Both the position numbers and the translations under genes were made by a program. Shown here piece after piece: positions 31,147-40,800 of a DNA stretch of 64,000 nucleotides. The notes below the pieces were generated by a model. It made no database searches and had not been told where the DNA came from. It was given only the letters and a program-made list of their open reading frames with translations. The DNA is from UBA5704 sp036380715 (lineage in GTDB: Bacteria > Acidobacteriota > Thermoanaerobaculia > Multivoradales > UBA5704): NCBI GenBank assembly GCA_036380715.1, contig DASVEF010000222.1, forward strand, positions 27,865 to 91,864. The letters run 5' to 3'. Numbering within the stretch: position 1 is the stretch's first letter; each line of letters starts with the position of its first letter.

Positions 31147-32330
31147 TCCGCCGCGGCGTCTGGCTGGCCGTCCTGGCCTTCGCGTTCTACCTCGCCGGGG
31201 TGATGGTCTGGATCGGCTACGACCGTCGCTCGGCCCGCGAGGCCTTCCCGCCGGGATCGGTCTTCAACACCGGCGAGGAAGGGCTCTCGCTCGCCTACGC
31301 CTACCTGCGGCAGAGGTCCGTGGCAGTCTCGGTGCTGCAACGCCGCGTCAGCACGGACTTCGTGCCGGCGAAGGCCGTGCTCTTTCGGGTGAGGCCGACG
31401 GAGCTGCCTCTGCTTTTGGTGGGCGAAGAAGAAGACACGGACGAAAAGGACGAGGACACGGACGACAAGGACAAGAAGAGCAAGGACGCGGAAGAGAAGA
31501 AGCCGGTTCCACTCCTCACTCCCGACGAAGAGGCCTGGGTGCGCGGCGGAGGGCGCCTGGTGCTGGCCCTGAACGAAGACTACGGCCCCGTCGAGGTGAC
31601 GGCGCTCCAGGGAAAGGCGGCGCCGCCGCGCAAGGTCTTCCCCCTGTGGCCGGGCGTCTCGGCGCTGCGGATGAAGACGCGGCGGGGGCTCGGCGGCGAG
31701 GGGATCGCCGGCGGCCACGCGGTGGTCCTTGCCGGGGGGGCGCCGGTCGTCTCCCGCCTGCCCATGGGCGCGGGCGATGTGATCCTCCTCGCCTGTCCGG
31801 AGGTCTTCCAGAACCTGGGGCTGGGCGACGCGCACCACCTGGCCCTGCTGGAGTCCCTGGCCGGGCTCGGCGAAGGCCGGCCCGTGCTCTTCGACGAGCG
31901 CGCCCACGGGCTCGGCGACGCGCCGGGAGTCCTGGAGACCCTGGGCGCCTGGGGGCTGGGCCCCCTCCTCCTCCTGGGTCTGCTCGCCGCGGTCGCGGCC
32001 TTCTGGCGAGGCGCGGTGAGGATCGGTCCGGCGGACCGCGAGGAGCGCGACACCCGCTCCGAGTCCGTGGAGCTGCTGGACTCCCTGGCGGACCTCTACG
32101 ACCGGGCCCTGGGCCGCGACCAGGCGGTCCGCCTGTATCAGGAGAGCTTCATCCACACCGTGGCGGCCGAGACCGGGCTGCGCGGCGCGGCCCTCCAGAC
32201 GAGAGCGTACGACCTCCTCGGCCCTGACGCGGCGCCGCAGGACAAGGACCTCTCGCGCGAACGATTCGATCGGGCCCTGCGAGGCCTCAACCAGGCGTTC
32301 AGGAGATTGCGGGATGCAAAGCGTAAGTGA
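31143..32330 (+). CDS. DUF4350 membrane protein
   Basis: A 395-residue protein: N-terminal membrane helix (LAVLAFAFYLAGVMVWIGY), DUF4350-type GATase-like domain (SREAFPPGS-like REAFPPGSVFNTGEEGLSLA, GGRLVLALNEDYGP, VSRLPMGAGDVILLACPEVF), a second helix (LGPLLLLGLLAAVAAFW) and a cytoplasmic helical tail (ESVELLDSLADLYDRALGRD). An extremely charged insert of Glu/Asp/Lys repeats lies at about residues 87-120 (DEKDEDTDDKDKKSKDAEEK). The TTG start overlaps the DUF4129 stop (TTGA). The DUF4129-DUF4350-MoxR-DUF58 order is a known conserved neighbourhood of uncertain, probably envelope-related, function. Confidence 0.8.
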   Translation: MIRRGVWLAVLAFAFYLAGVMVWIGYDRRSAREAFPPGSVFNTGEEGLSLAYAYLRQRSVAVSVLQRRVSTDFVPAKAVLFRVRPTELPLLLVGEEEDTDEKDEDTDDKDKKSKDAEEKKPVPLLTPDEEAWVRGGGRLVLALNEDYGPVEVTALQGKAAPPRKVFPLWPGVSALRMKTRRGLGGEGIAGGHAVVLAGGAPVVSRLPMGAGDVILLACPEVFQNLGLGDAHHLALLESLAGLGEGRPVLFDERAHGLGDAPGVLETLGAWGLGPLLLLGLLAAVAAFWRGAVRIGPADREERDTRSESVELLDSLADLYDRALGRDQAVRLYQESFIHTVAAETGLRGAALQTRAYDLLGPDAAPQDKDLSRERFDRALRGLNQAFRRLRDAKRK

Positions 32331-33276
32331 AGTCTCGGCGCAGTGGCGGCTCCTCCGCGAGGGGATCGACCGGGTGGTGATGGGCCAGGAGAAGGTAAAA
32401 GAGCAGCTCCTCGTCTGCCTGCTCGCCGGCGGGCACGCGCTGCTCGAAGGGGTGCCGGGGACCGCCAAGACGCTGCTGGCGCTGACCCTGTCCCGCCTGC
32501 TCGGCAGCCGGTTCCGCCGCATCCAGTTCACCCCGGACCTGATGCCGGCCGACCTCCTCGGCACGAGCATCTATAACCAGAAGACTCAGGAGTTCGAGTT
32601 CCGCGCGGGACCGATCTTCGCCGACCTGCTGCTCGCCGACGAGATCAACCGCACGCCGCCGCGGACCCAGGCCGCGCTCCTCGAATGCATGCAGGAGCGC
32701 TCGGCCACCCTGGACGGCGTCCGCCGGGTGATCTCCCCGATCTTCACCGTGCTCGCCACGCAGAACCCGGTCGAGTTCGAGGGGACCTATCCGCTCCCCG
32801 AAGCGCAGCGCGACCGCTTCCTGCTCAAGATCTCGATCGACTATCCGCGCGGCGAGGAAGAGGCCCAGATGCTCTCCGCCTACGCCGCCGGCCGCCGCCT
32901 GCACGACGACGCGGTGCGCGAGCTCCAGCCCGTGCTCACCCCGGACGCCCTCCTCCTCTCGCGCCAGCTCGTGGCGCGCGACATCCGGGTCGAAGAGCAC
33001 ATCCTCGGCTACATCCTGGGGATCGTCACGGCCACGCGACACCACGAAGCCATCCAGATCGGCGCCGGCCCCCGCGCCTCCCTGGCCCTGCTGGAGAGCA
33101 GCCGCGCCCTGGCCCTCCTGCGCGGACGCGACTTCGTGACCCCCGACGACATCAAGGAGATGGCCGCGCCCGTCCTCGTCCACCGTGTCATCCTCACCCC
33201 CGAAGCGGAGATGGAAGGCGCCGCCCTGCCCGACCTGCTCCGCCAGATCTTCGAGAAGGTGGAAGTGCCGCGGTGA
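32314..33276 (+). CDS. MoxR-type AAA+ ATPase
   Basis: A 320-residue cytoplasmic AAA+ ATPase of the MoxR family. Walker A GVPGTAKT (46-53), Walker B LLLADEIN (105-112), LATQNPVEFEGTYPLPEAQR and DRFLLKISIDYP follow in order, then the helical lid. MoxR ATPases remodel or insert metal into VWA-domain partners, here most likely the DUF58 protein encoded next. It overlaps the DUF4350 gene by 17 bp and the DUF58 gene by a 4-bp GTGA. Confidence 0.92.
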   Translation: MQSVSEVSAQWRLLREGIDRVVMGQEKVKEQLLVCLLAGGHALLEGVPGTAKTLLALTLSRLLGSRFRRIQFTPDLMPADLLGTSIYNQKTQEFEFRAGPIFADLLLADEINRTPPRTQAALLECMQERSATLDGVRRVISPIFTVLATQNPVEFEGTYPLPEAQRDRFLLKISIDYPRGEEEAQMLSAYAAGRRLHDDAVRELQPVLTPDALLLSRQLVARDIRVEEHILGYILGIVTATRHHEAIQIGAGPRASLALLESSRALALLRGRDFVTPDDIKEMAAPVLVHRVILTPEAEMEGAALPDLLRQIFEKVEVPR

Positions 33277-34607
33277 GGCCCGGCCCGCGCCTCGTGCGCG
33301 CCCTCCTCTACCTCGCGGCGGCCGCTCTCCTCGTCCCGCTGCTCCATGAGATCTTGCCGGAGATCGTCTGGCTCCTGCTCCTGGGCCTCCTGATCCTGAT
33401 CGGGATCGCGGTCCGCGAAGCCCTGGCCCTCCGCAAGGTGAGGATCTTTTCGGACCAGCCGGCTGCAATCGTCCTCTCCCTCGACGAAGAGGAAGCGATC
33501 CCGCTCCGGCTGTCCACCTCAGCGTCGCGGCCCGTGCGGCTGACCGCGCGCCAGGTGTGGCCGGAGCTGCTGTCGCTCCCCTCCACCCGCCTGGAAGGGG
33601 TCTGCCGGCCGGGCGAGGTGCTGTCGCTGGAGGCCCGCGTGCGGGCGGTCGCCCGCGGCGCCGCTCCCCTCTCCCCGCCCTGGGTCTGCGTCACGTTCAC
33701 CGGCTGGGCGGAGCGGGTGGTCCCGGCGGAGCCTGCGGGCGAAGGCGCGGCGGGGACCGAGCTGACGGTGCTGCCCAACCTCAAGGCCGTGCGCCGGCTG
33801 CGCGGCAAGCTCGACCGCCTCTTCCTCCAGGGGCTCGGCAGCCGCACCGCGGCCACGCTCGGCAAGGGGCGCGACTTCGACCGCCTGCGCGAGTACGTGC
33901 TCGGCGACGACCTGCGCGACGTCGCGTGGAAAGCCACGGCCCGCCACCGCAAGCTGATCACCCGCGAGTACCGGCTCGACCGCTCGCAGGATGTCCTGAT
34001 CTGCCTCGACCGGGGGCACCGCATGGCCGCCCGCGTCGCTCACGTCACCCGGCTCGACCACGCGGTCAACGCCGCCGTGCTGCTCGCCTCGATCTGCAAC
34101 CGCATGGAAGACCGCGTGGGCCTTCTCTCCTTCGCCGACGCCGTGGAGCAGGGTCTCGGCCAGGGGCGCGGCAGCGGCCACCTGCGCAAGCTGACCGCCT
34201 TCGCCGCGGGCATCCCGCCCGAGTACCGGCACACCGACTATCTCGCTCTGGGAGCCCACCTGCGCCGCCGGCTGCACAGCCGCGCCCTGGTGCTGATCCT
34301 CACCGTGCTGCCGGAGCTGGAGGCCGAGGGGACCATCGTGCGCGCCGTGGACATGCTGGTGCCGCAGCACCTGCCCGTGGTCATCGTCTTCTCCGATCCC
34401 GGGCTCAACGCCGCGGCCCACTTCCTCCCCGCGGACAAGCCGGAGCTCTGCCGCACCCTCGTGGCGCACGACCTCTGGATCGAGCGCCGGCGAGCCCTCG
34501 CCGAGCTGCGCCGCCGGGGCGCCATGGTCGTCGAGACCGCTCCCGGGGATGCTGGGGTGGAGGCGGTGAACAGTTATCTTGAGGTGAAGCGGAGGCAGTT
34601 GCTGTGA
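33273..34607 (+). CDS. DUF58 (VWA-like) membrane-anchored protein
   Basis: A 444-residue protein with two N-terminal membrane helices (LVRALLYLAAAALLVPLLHE, IVWLLLLGLLILIGIAV), a beta region, then the DUF58 signature GRDFDRLREYVLGDDLRDVA, WKATARHRKLITREY, and a VWA-like core starting QDVLICLDRGHRMAA, where the metal-site DxSxS is degenerate. GTG 33273 overlaps the MoxR stop by 4 bp and directly precedes the first helix. Usual partner of the MoxR ATPase. A compact family A repeat begins right after the stop. Confidence 0.88.
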   Translation: MRPGPRLVRALLYLAAAALLVPLLHEILPEIVWLLLLGLLILIGIAVREALALRKVRIFSDQPAAIVLSLDEEEAIPLRLSTSASRPVRLTARQVWPELLSLPSTRLEGVCRPGEVLSLEARVRAVARGAAPLSPPWVCVTFTGWAERVVPAEPAGEGAAGTELTVLPNLKAVRRLRGKLDRLFLQGLGSRTAATLGKGRDFDRLREYVLGDDLRDVAWKATARHRKLITREYRLDRSQDVLICLDRGHRMAARVAHVTRLDHAVNAAVLLASICNRMEDRVGLLSFADAVEQGLGQGRGSGHLRKLTAFAAGIPPEYRHTDYLALGAHLRRRLHSRALVLILTVLPELEAEGTIVRAVDMLVPQHLPVVIVFSDPGLNAAAHFLPADKPELCRTLVAHDLWIERRRALAELRRRGAMVVETAPGDAGVEAVNSYLEVKRRQLL

Positions 34608-34663
34608 GCCCTCACCCCCTAGCCCCCTCTCCCGGTGACGGGAGAGGGGGCGGGGGTGAGGGT
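34608..34663. repeat. Family A element, compact single hairpin
   Basis: A 56-bp near-perfect palindrome: GCCCTCACCCCCTAGCCCCC, TCTCCCGGTGACGGGAGA, then GGGGGCGGGGGTGAGGGT. No spacer separates the arms. It lies between DUF58 and SpoIIM genes of one operon, so it may attenuate or process the message rather than end it. Confidence 0.85.
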
Positions 34664-34705
34664 CCGCGGGTGCGGCGCCGACGCCGAAATTTTCTGAGGA
34701 CCACC

Positions 34706-35704
34706 ATGGACATCGATCGATTCCTCCACGAACGGAACCCGCGCTGGGAGCGGCTGTCAGAGCTGCTGGACCGCGCCGAGAATTCTCCCGAGCATGAGCT
34801 CGGACCGGAAGGGATGCGCGAGCTGCTCCGGCTCTACCGCCTGACCAGCTCCGACCTCAACCAGGCGCGCTCCCTCACCGCTGATCCCGAGATCCTGGAG
34901 CGGCTGAACGCCCTCGCGGGCCGGGGCTACCGCTTCATCTACCGCTCGCGCCGCGGCGCCCGCTGGGCGGGCAGCCTCGCGGCCTTTCTCGGCGCCCGCG
35001 TACCCGAAGCCTTCCAGCTCCACGCCAAGGCCGTGGCCGCCGCCGCGGGCTTCTTCCTTCTCGGGACCCTCTTCGGGCTGACCGCGGTCCTCCTGCGCCC
35101 GGCTTCGGCCGAAGACCTCATCCCCGAGCAGTTCTTCACCGAAAGCCCGCGCGAGCGGGTCGAGAAGATCGAAAAAGAGGAGGAGCGGATCGCCAACGTC
35201 GAGGAAGCGGCGCTGTTCGGAGCGCAGCTCTACACCCACAACATCCGGGTCTCCTTCCTTGCCTTCAGCCTGGGAGCGCTGAGCCTGATCGGCGGCGTGT
35301 GGATCCTCTTCTACAACGGCATCATCCTCGGCGCCGTGGCGGCGACCTACCTGCTCGACGGCGTCACCGTCTTCTTCCTCGCCTGGGTGGGGCCGCACGG
35401 CGCCCTGGAGCTGCCGGCGATCGTGCTCGCGGGCGCGGCGGGGCTGGTCGCCGGGCGCGCCCTGCTCCTGCCCGGCGAGCTCTCCCGCGGCGCCTCCATG
35501 CGCCGGGTCTTCCCGCGCGTCTGGCGCATGATGGTCGGCGTCATGCTGGTGCTGGTCGTGGCCGGGCTCATCGAAGGCTCCTTCTCGCAGTTCTCGGCCA
35601 AGACGGTCCCCTATTCGCTCAAAATCGCCGTGGCCGGCGTGCTGCACGCAGCCCTGCTCCTCTACCTCTTCCTGCCGCGCCAGGACAGCGAGGCTCCGCG
35701 GTGA
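34706..35704 (+). CDS. Stage II sporulation protein M (SpoIIM/DUF95) family membrane protein
   Basis: A 332-residue protein: cytoplasmic helical N-terminus (MDIDRFLHERNPRWERLSEL, RLYRLTSSDLNQARS), first membrane helix at about 115-135, an external segment rich in Glu/Lys (RVEKIEKEEERIANVEEAAL), then the conserved YTHNIRVSFLAFSLGALSLI region and four further helices (GIILGAVAATYL, PHGALELPAIVLAGAAGLV). The PHGALELPA motif is typical of the family. Non-sporulating bacteria often pair it with RDD and DUF58 genes as here; the role is unknown, probably transport or envelope. It overlaps the RDD gene by 4 bp. Confidence 0.85.
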   Translation: MDIDRFLHERNPRWERLSELLDRAENSPEHELGPEGMRELLRLYRLTSSDLNQARSLTADPEILERLNALAGRGYRFIYRSRRGARWAGSLAAFLGARVPEAFQLHAKAVAAAAGFFLLGTLFGLTAVLLRPASAEDLIPEQFFTESPRERVEKIEKEEERIANVEEAALFGAQLYTHNIRVSFLAFSLGALSLIGGVWILFYNGIILGAVAATYLLDGVTVFFLAWVGPHGALELPAIVLAGAAGLVAGRALLLPGELSRGASMRRVFPRVWRMMVGVMLVLVVAGLIEGSFSQFSAKTVPYSLKIAVAGVLHAALLLYLFLPRQDSEAPR

Positions 35705-36438
35705 GCGCGCTCCTTGAACGGCGCATCCTGACGCCCGAGCACGTGCCGATCCGCCTGACCCCGGCGGGCCTCGGCAGCCGGGGCCTGGCCATCCTGGTCG
35801 ACTTCACGATCGCCACCGGGGTGATCGCCGTGCTCGGCACGATCCTCATGGTCTTCCTGCCGGGCGGTCTGGCGATGGCCCTCCAGACCACCCTCGGCTT
35901 CGTGATCTACACGGGATACCCCATCTGGTTCGAGGTCCGCCACCAGGGGCGCACCCTGGGCAAGCGGATGACGAAGCTGCGCGTGGTGGACGGCCGGGGC
36001 CTGCCGATCACGCTGGAGCAGTCGTTCGTGCGCAACGTGGTGCGCGTCCTCGACTTCCTGCCGCTCTTCTACGGCCTGGGTGGGCTCGTCTCCCTCATCG
36101 ACCGCGACCATCGCCGCCTCGGCGACATCCTGGCCGACACCCTGGTCGTCCACGAGCGCGTCCCGCTCAAGCCGCAGGGAGACCTGCGCCTCGACCGCCG
36201 CTTCAACGCCCTCCGCGTCCCGGGAGTCCAGCGTCGCCTCCGCCAGCGCGTGAGCCTGGAAGAGCGCGAGATGCTCCTCACCCTCTGCCTGCGCGCCGAC
36301 CGTCTGGAAGAGCGTGCCCGCTACGACCTCATGGAAGAGGTCGGCGCCTACTACCGCAAGCGCCTCGACATCGACGCCCCCCACCTCTCCAACGAGAACC
36401 TGGTGCGGGATCTGACGGCGGTGCTGTACGGGGAGTAA
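35701..36438 (+). CDS. RDD-family membrane protein
   Basis: A 245-residue protein: RDD domain (LGSRGLAILVDFTIATGVIA, GRTLGKRMTKLRVVDGRGLP, SFVRNVVRVLDFLPLFYGLG, DRDHRRLGDILADTLVV) with three helices, then a soluble basic C-terminal extension (about residues 150-245) rich in Arg and Glu. GTG 35701 overlaps the SpoIIM stop. Last gene of the operon. The YjbR-type gene 17 bp later may belong to the same transcript or use its own TAAACT box at 36436. Confidence 0.85.
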   Translation: MSALLERRILTPEHVPIRLTPAGLGSRGLAILVDFTIATGVIAVLGTILMVFLPGGLAMALQTTLGFVIYTGYPIWFEVRHQGRTLGKRMTKLRVVDGRGLPITLEQSFVRNVVRVLDFLPLFYGLGGLVSLIDRDHRRLGDILADTLVVHERVPLKPQGDLRLDRRFNALRVPGVQRRLRQRVSLEEREMLLTLCLRADRLEERARYDLMEEVGAYYRKRLDIDAPHLSNENLVRDLTAVLYGE

Positions 36439-36455
36439 ACTGTCTACAAGCTGAC

Positions 36456-36794
36456 ATGGTCACCTTCGAAACCGTTCGCCAGATGGCCCTCGCACTACCC
36501 GGCGTGGAGGAAGGGACGTCGTACTGCACGCCGGCCTTCCGGGTGCGCGGCAAGCTCTTCGCCCGGCTGAAGGAGGACGGCGAGTCGCTGGTCCTCAAGA
36601 TCGGCTTCGACGAGCGCGAAGCCCTGATGGAGGCGGACCCGGAGGTCTTCTACATCACGGACCACTACCGCGGCTATCCGTCGATCCTCGTGCGCCTCCC
36701 CAAGGTGGACGCCGACGATTTCCGCGAGATCCTCGAAGAGGCTTGGCGGTACAACGCGCCCAAGCGGCTCGTCGTGGAATACGACCGGAGCTGA
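36456..36794 (+). CDS. MmcQ/YjbR family protein
   Basis: A 112-residue protein of the MmcQ/YjbR family, which has a CyaY-like fold and was described as DNA binding. Motifs: VRQMALALPGVEEGTSYCTP, FRVRGKLFARL, SLVLKIGFDEREALMEADPE, then FYITDHYRGYPSILVRL and EILEEAWRYNAPKRL. Full length. No clear ribosome site; TAAACT ends 14 nt before the ATG. Confidence 0.85.
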   Translation: MVTFETVRQMALALPGVEEGTSYCTPAFRVRGKLFARLKEDGESLVLKIGFDEREALMEADPEVFYITDHYRGYPSILVRLPKVDADDFREILEEAWRYNAPKRLVVEYDRS

Positions 36795-36853
36795 TCTACT
36801 ACATCCGAGAATCCTCGTGCGGCGTTTAGAGTGCTCCGCCGCTCCGGAGAACG

Positions 36854-37417
36854 TCAGCCCAGGTGGAAGAAGGCGCGCAAGAGCGCCAGGATCTCCTCGA
36901 AGTTCTTGCGCCGGTGCTCGCGGCGGTAGCTCTCCTCGAAGAGCTGGCCGATCCGCTTCTGCTCCTCCTTGTCGAGCTGCGCGTACGAGCGGCCGGCGAG
37001 CAGCTCGTGGAGCGCCCGTTCCGCCTCCGCGCCCCGGCCGGACCACCAGGCCTGGAGCCATCCCTCCCCGTCGTAGAAGGCGTAGACCGGGATGCGCTTC
37101 GCCCGCTCCTCCTTCCACAGGAAGGGCTCCATCACGTCCGGATGAGAGTCGCGGGCGAACACCCGCAGCTCCCACCCGGGCAGCTCCTCGGCGACCCGCG
37201 CCCAGGTCGGCAGCGTGTGAAAGACGTCCGGGCACCAGTCCTCTCCGATGGCGAGAACGCGCAGCGGCGGCAGCCCGCGCAACATCTCCAGCTCTTCGGG
37301 CCGATAGGAGGGGCTGGCGTAGACCTCGTCGAAGGTCTCCTGATTGCGGGCGATCCCCGCCCGGTACACCCCGTAGGGCAGTCCTCGGTTCCAGATCTCG
37401 TCGGCGAGCGGTTTCAT
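36854..37417 (-). CDS. Thioredoxin-fold protein with a single active-site cysteine
   Basis: A 187-residue protein of the Thioredoxin_9-like group. The central LRVLAIGEDWCPDVFHTLPT segment replaces the CxxC motif by a lone Cys (WCPDV), followed by ELRVFARDSHPDVMEPFL and RIPVYAFYDGEGW in the position of the cis-proline region. The C-terminal part is helical and charged (YAQLDKEEQKRIGQLFEESY). A lone Cys allows thiol transfer or peroxide/bacillithiol-type chemistry but not dithiol reduction. ATG 37417 is chosen because longer frames run into the 21-bp array. Confidence 0.75.
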   Translation of the reverse strand: MKPLADEIWNRGLPYGVYRAGIARNQETFDEVYASPSYRPEELEMLRGLPPLRVLAIGEDWCPDVFHTLPTWARVAEELPGWELRVFARDSHPDVMEPFLWKEERAKRIPVYAFYDGEGWLQAWWSGRGAEAERALHELLAGRSYAQLDKEEQKRIGQLFEESYRREHRRKNFEEILALLRAFFHLG

Positions 37418-37464
37418 AGCGGAGGCGAATGTTACCGCCGTCCGTCCCAACGGGGGGAAGGAAA

Positions 37465-37821
37465 GTTCATATAGGGAGACCCCTCCCCCTATATGAGACG
37501 GGCGTCCCCCGAGCCGGTACGGAGGCGCCCCCGTTCCGGGCGGAGGTCCGTACACGCGGGGGCGAGATCGGTCCGAGCGGGGGGAGGACTCCCCCGACCC
37601 GGGGGAGGGGTCATCCCACAAGGTCCGGGCGCGCCCCCGCTCGGACCGGCGACGTCCCCGCTCGGGGGACCGTTCCTCCCGCAGGAACAGGGGGCTCGTT
37701 CATATAACGGAGGCGTTCTCTTATATCAACCGGGCTCCGGCCCGTACGAGCGGCCGCCCACACCGCGAGAACCCGGCTCCGGACCGCGTGGACGGCCGTT
37801 CATACCCTTGGAACCTTCCTC
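37465..37821. repeat. 21-bp tandem array 2 (17 degenerate units, no indels)
   Basis: The stretch from 37465 to 37821 can be cut into 17 units of exactly 21 bp. Column 5 is mostly C, column 11 mostly G, columns 16-18 G-rich and column 21 almost always C or T. Sample units: CCCCCGTTCCGGGCGGAGGT plus C, GCCCCCGCTCGGACCGGCGA plus C. The consensus is unrelated to array 1. Two AT-rich hairpins interrupt the composition: CATATAGGG/CCCTATATG at 37468-37495 and ATATAA/TTATAT at 37702-37726. It occupies the divergent region between the thioredoxin-like gene and the S8 protease, so it must contain or flank both promoters. Open frames across it give Pro/Gly/Arg heptads. Confidence 0.75.
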
Positions 37822-37871
37822 GGAAGTTGGGGTAAGCTTGTGAAAACTGGTGGAGCTGAAAGGAACTGGCC

Positions 37872-40800
37872 ATGCTGTCCTCGCGCCCGGGTCTGGGGTT
37901 TGTCGTTCTCTGTTTCCTTGCGCTGGTCTCATCATCCCCGGCCGCGGCCATCTGGCCTCCTCCCGCCGCTGGGTCGGCCCAGTTGACGGAGAGCCAAGGC
38001 GTTCCGGAAGCGGAGATGCTCCAGGACGCGCTGGTGATCAAGATGCGCCAGCCGGCCAACGGGGTTGCGGCCGACGATTCCGGACCCCGGGAGCTGCTCG
38101 CGGGTCTGCCGGTGGCGGATGTGGCGCCGCTGTTCGCCTGGCCCTCTCCGCCGGCGCAGGGGCCGGGTACCGCCGGCGACCGGCCGGCGCGGCCGGCGGG
38201 GGTGTTTCGCGTCTCCTTCCGCGCGCCGGTCGACGTCCGTGAGCTGAGCCGCAGGCTGGCGCTCGATCCCGGCGTCGAATACGCCGAGCCAGTCTTCCGC
38301 GCCCGGGTGGCCGCGACGACGAACGATCCCTATCTCTCCTCCTCCGGCGGCTGGGGGCAGGCCTACCAGGACCTCTGGGGCCTGCACAAGATCTCGGCGC
38401 CCACGGCATGGGATTCCGCGACCGGCCAGGGGATCGTCGTCGCGGTGGTCGACACCGGGTCCGATCTCTCGCATCCCGATCTCGCGGCCAATCTCTGGCA
38501 GAACCCCGGCGAGATCCCCGGCAACTTCCAGGACGACGACAACAACGGCTTCGTGGACGACGTCCGGGGCTGGGATTTCTTCAACGGCGACGCCGACCCT
38601 TCGGACGACAATCTGCACGGCACCCACGTCGCGGGCACCATCGCGGCCGTGGCGAACAACGGGATCGGCGTGCCGGGCGTGGCCTGGCGAGCCAAGATCA
38701 TGTCCCTGAAAGGCCTCGACGCGGGAGGCAACGGCTTCACGGACCAGCTCGCCGAGGCCATCGTCTACGCGGCGGAGAACGGCGCCCGGGTCGTCAACAT
38801 GAGTTGGAGGTACTACGGCGTCTCCCAGGTGGTCGAGGACGCCCTGGCCATGGCGTACGACCTGGGCGTGGTCCTGGTGGCAGCGTCCGGCAACGAGTCT
38901 ACTGATGCTTGGCAGGCTCATCCCGCCAGCTCCCGCTTCGTGCTCTGCGTCGGAGCTTCCACCCCGACTGACCAGCGGGCGCCGTTTTCGAACCACGGCG
39001 CTTCTCTGGATGTGCTGGCTCCGGGCGGGGGGGACGCGTCGGACCCCGAAGGCTCGAACATCCTGAGCCTGCGCGTCGGCTTCCTCTCCGGCATCGGGGG
39101 TCTCCTCGTGGGCGACCGTTATCTTCGCCTCCAGGGGACGAGCATGGCCACCCCCCATGTGGCCGGGCTCGCGGCGCTCCTTCTCGAAGAGCGGCCCGGC
39201 CTCACGATCGAGGAGGTCCGGCAGGCCATCCGGCGCTCCGCTGTCGATGTCGTCTGGCCCGGTTGGGACGGCGATTCCGGATTCGGCCGCATCGACGCCG
39301 CGGCGGCGCTCGACGGATCGGGGGTACGCGGCACGGCGCGCATCCTGTCGCCGCGGGCCCGGGAGGTCCTGGCCAGTCACCAGGTGGAGATCCTCGGCAC
39401 GGCGACGGCCGCGGCCTTCTCCTCCTACACTCTCGAATATGGCCTGGGAGTGAGCCCGGTGACGTGGACGCTCGCGACATCGTCCACCGTTCCCGTGGGC
39501 CGCGGACGGCTCGCGACCTGGGACACCAGCGCCCTGACGGACGGGCTCTACACCCTGCGGCTCACGACGATCGACGCGGCAGGCAACCGCTTCGAGGACC
39601 GGCTCGAGGTCGTCATCGACAACGTGCGCATCACCAGCCCGGCGATGAGCTCCGTCTTCCGCGGCGGCGACACGGTCACGCTCACCGGGTGGAGCCAGAC
39701 GGGAAACTTCAGTCACTATGTGCTGGAGTACCTGGACCCCGTCACGGGCACCTGGAAGAGCGACGGCATGACGCTCACCGGAGGAGGCCTCGCGCCGGTC
39801 CTCGGGGGCGTGCTCGGGACGTGGAACACATCGGGCGTGACCCGGGCCGACCACTACCGCATCCGGCTCACCGTCCACCGCTACGACGGGTCCCTGGACT
39901 GGGCCGAGATCACGGTCATCGTCGATCCCTCCCTGCGGGCGGGCTGGCCGCAGGGGCCGCTCCCCAATCTCTCCTTCGGGTGGGGCTTCCTGTCGATCAT
40001 GGACAACCTCACGGCCGCCGACATCGACCTGGACGGCACGCTCGAGCTGCTGCTGGCCCAGAATGAGCAGGTCCACGTCCTCCGCCATGACGGAAGCTAT
40101 CTGCCCGGCTGGCCGCAGTCGCTTCCGCCGAACGTCATCGCGCAGACCAGCCCCGCGGTGGGCGACCTCGACGGCGACGGAAGACCGGAAATCGCGGTCG
40201 TCACGAACAATTCTGGAGCTTTTGCAACTGCCCTTTTCCGCAGCGACGGCACTCCGATCGGCTCGGTGGGACCGAGCGGCTATTTCGTGGCCATCGGCGA
40301 CGTCCTGGGTGACTCCCGCCCCGAGCTGATCGTCTGCGATTGGCCTTGGCCGGATTTCAAGTCCTACGTCTACGTCTGGGTGCTCGACATCCACGGCAAT
40401 TCGCTCGGCACGCCGTACCGGCTGCAGAAGCTCACCCCGGGAGCCACCTCGTGGCCCTTTCCATCACGTCCCGTCCTCACGGACCTCGACGGCGACGGCA
40501 AGCTCGACATCGTCGTCGCCAACACCAACGAGACCCTGGAGCTCCACGCCTTCCACGGCAACGGCACATCTCTGCCTGGGTTCCCCCTCTCCCTGGGTAT
40601 ACCGACGGAGCAACCCGTTCCCTACTTCCAGCCGGCCGCGGCGGATATCAACGCAGACGGTTGGCCCGAGATCATCGCCGGCAATGAGAGCTGCCAGACG
40701 TTCGCCGTCTCGCGCACGGGCCAGATTCTGCCGGGCTGGCCCGTCCAGCCGGCGGGTCAGCTCTTCTATTGCGGTCCTCCCTCCCTTTCGGATCTCGATG

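Noticed and set aside
37493..37843. Pro/Gly-rich ORF just upstream of the S8 protease
   Set aside because: Entirely array-derived, no ribosome site, and composition driven by the 21-bp units.
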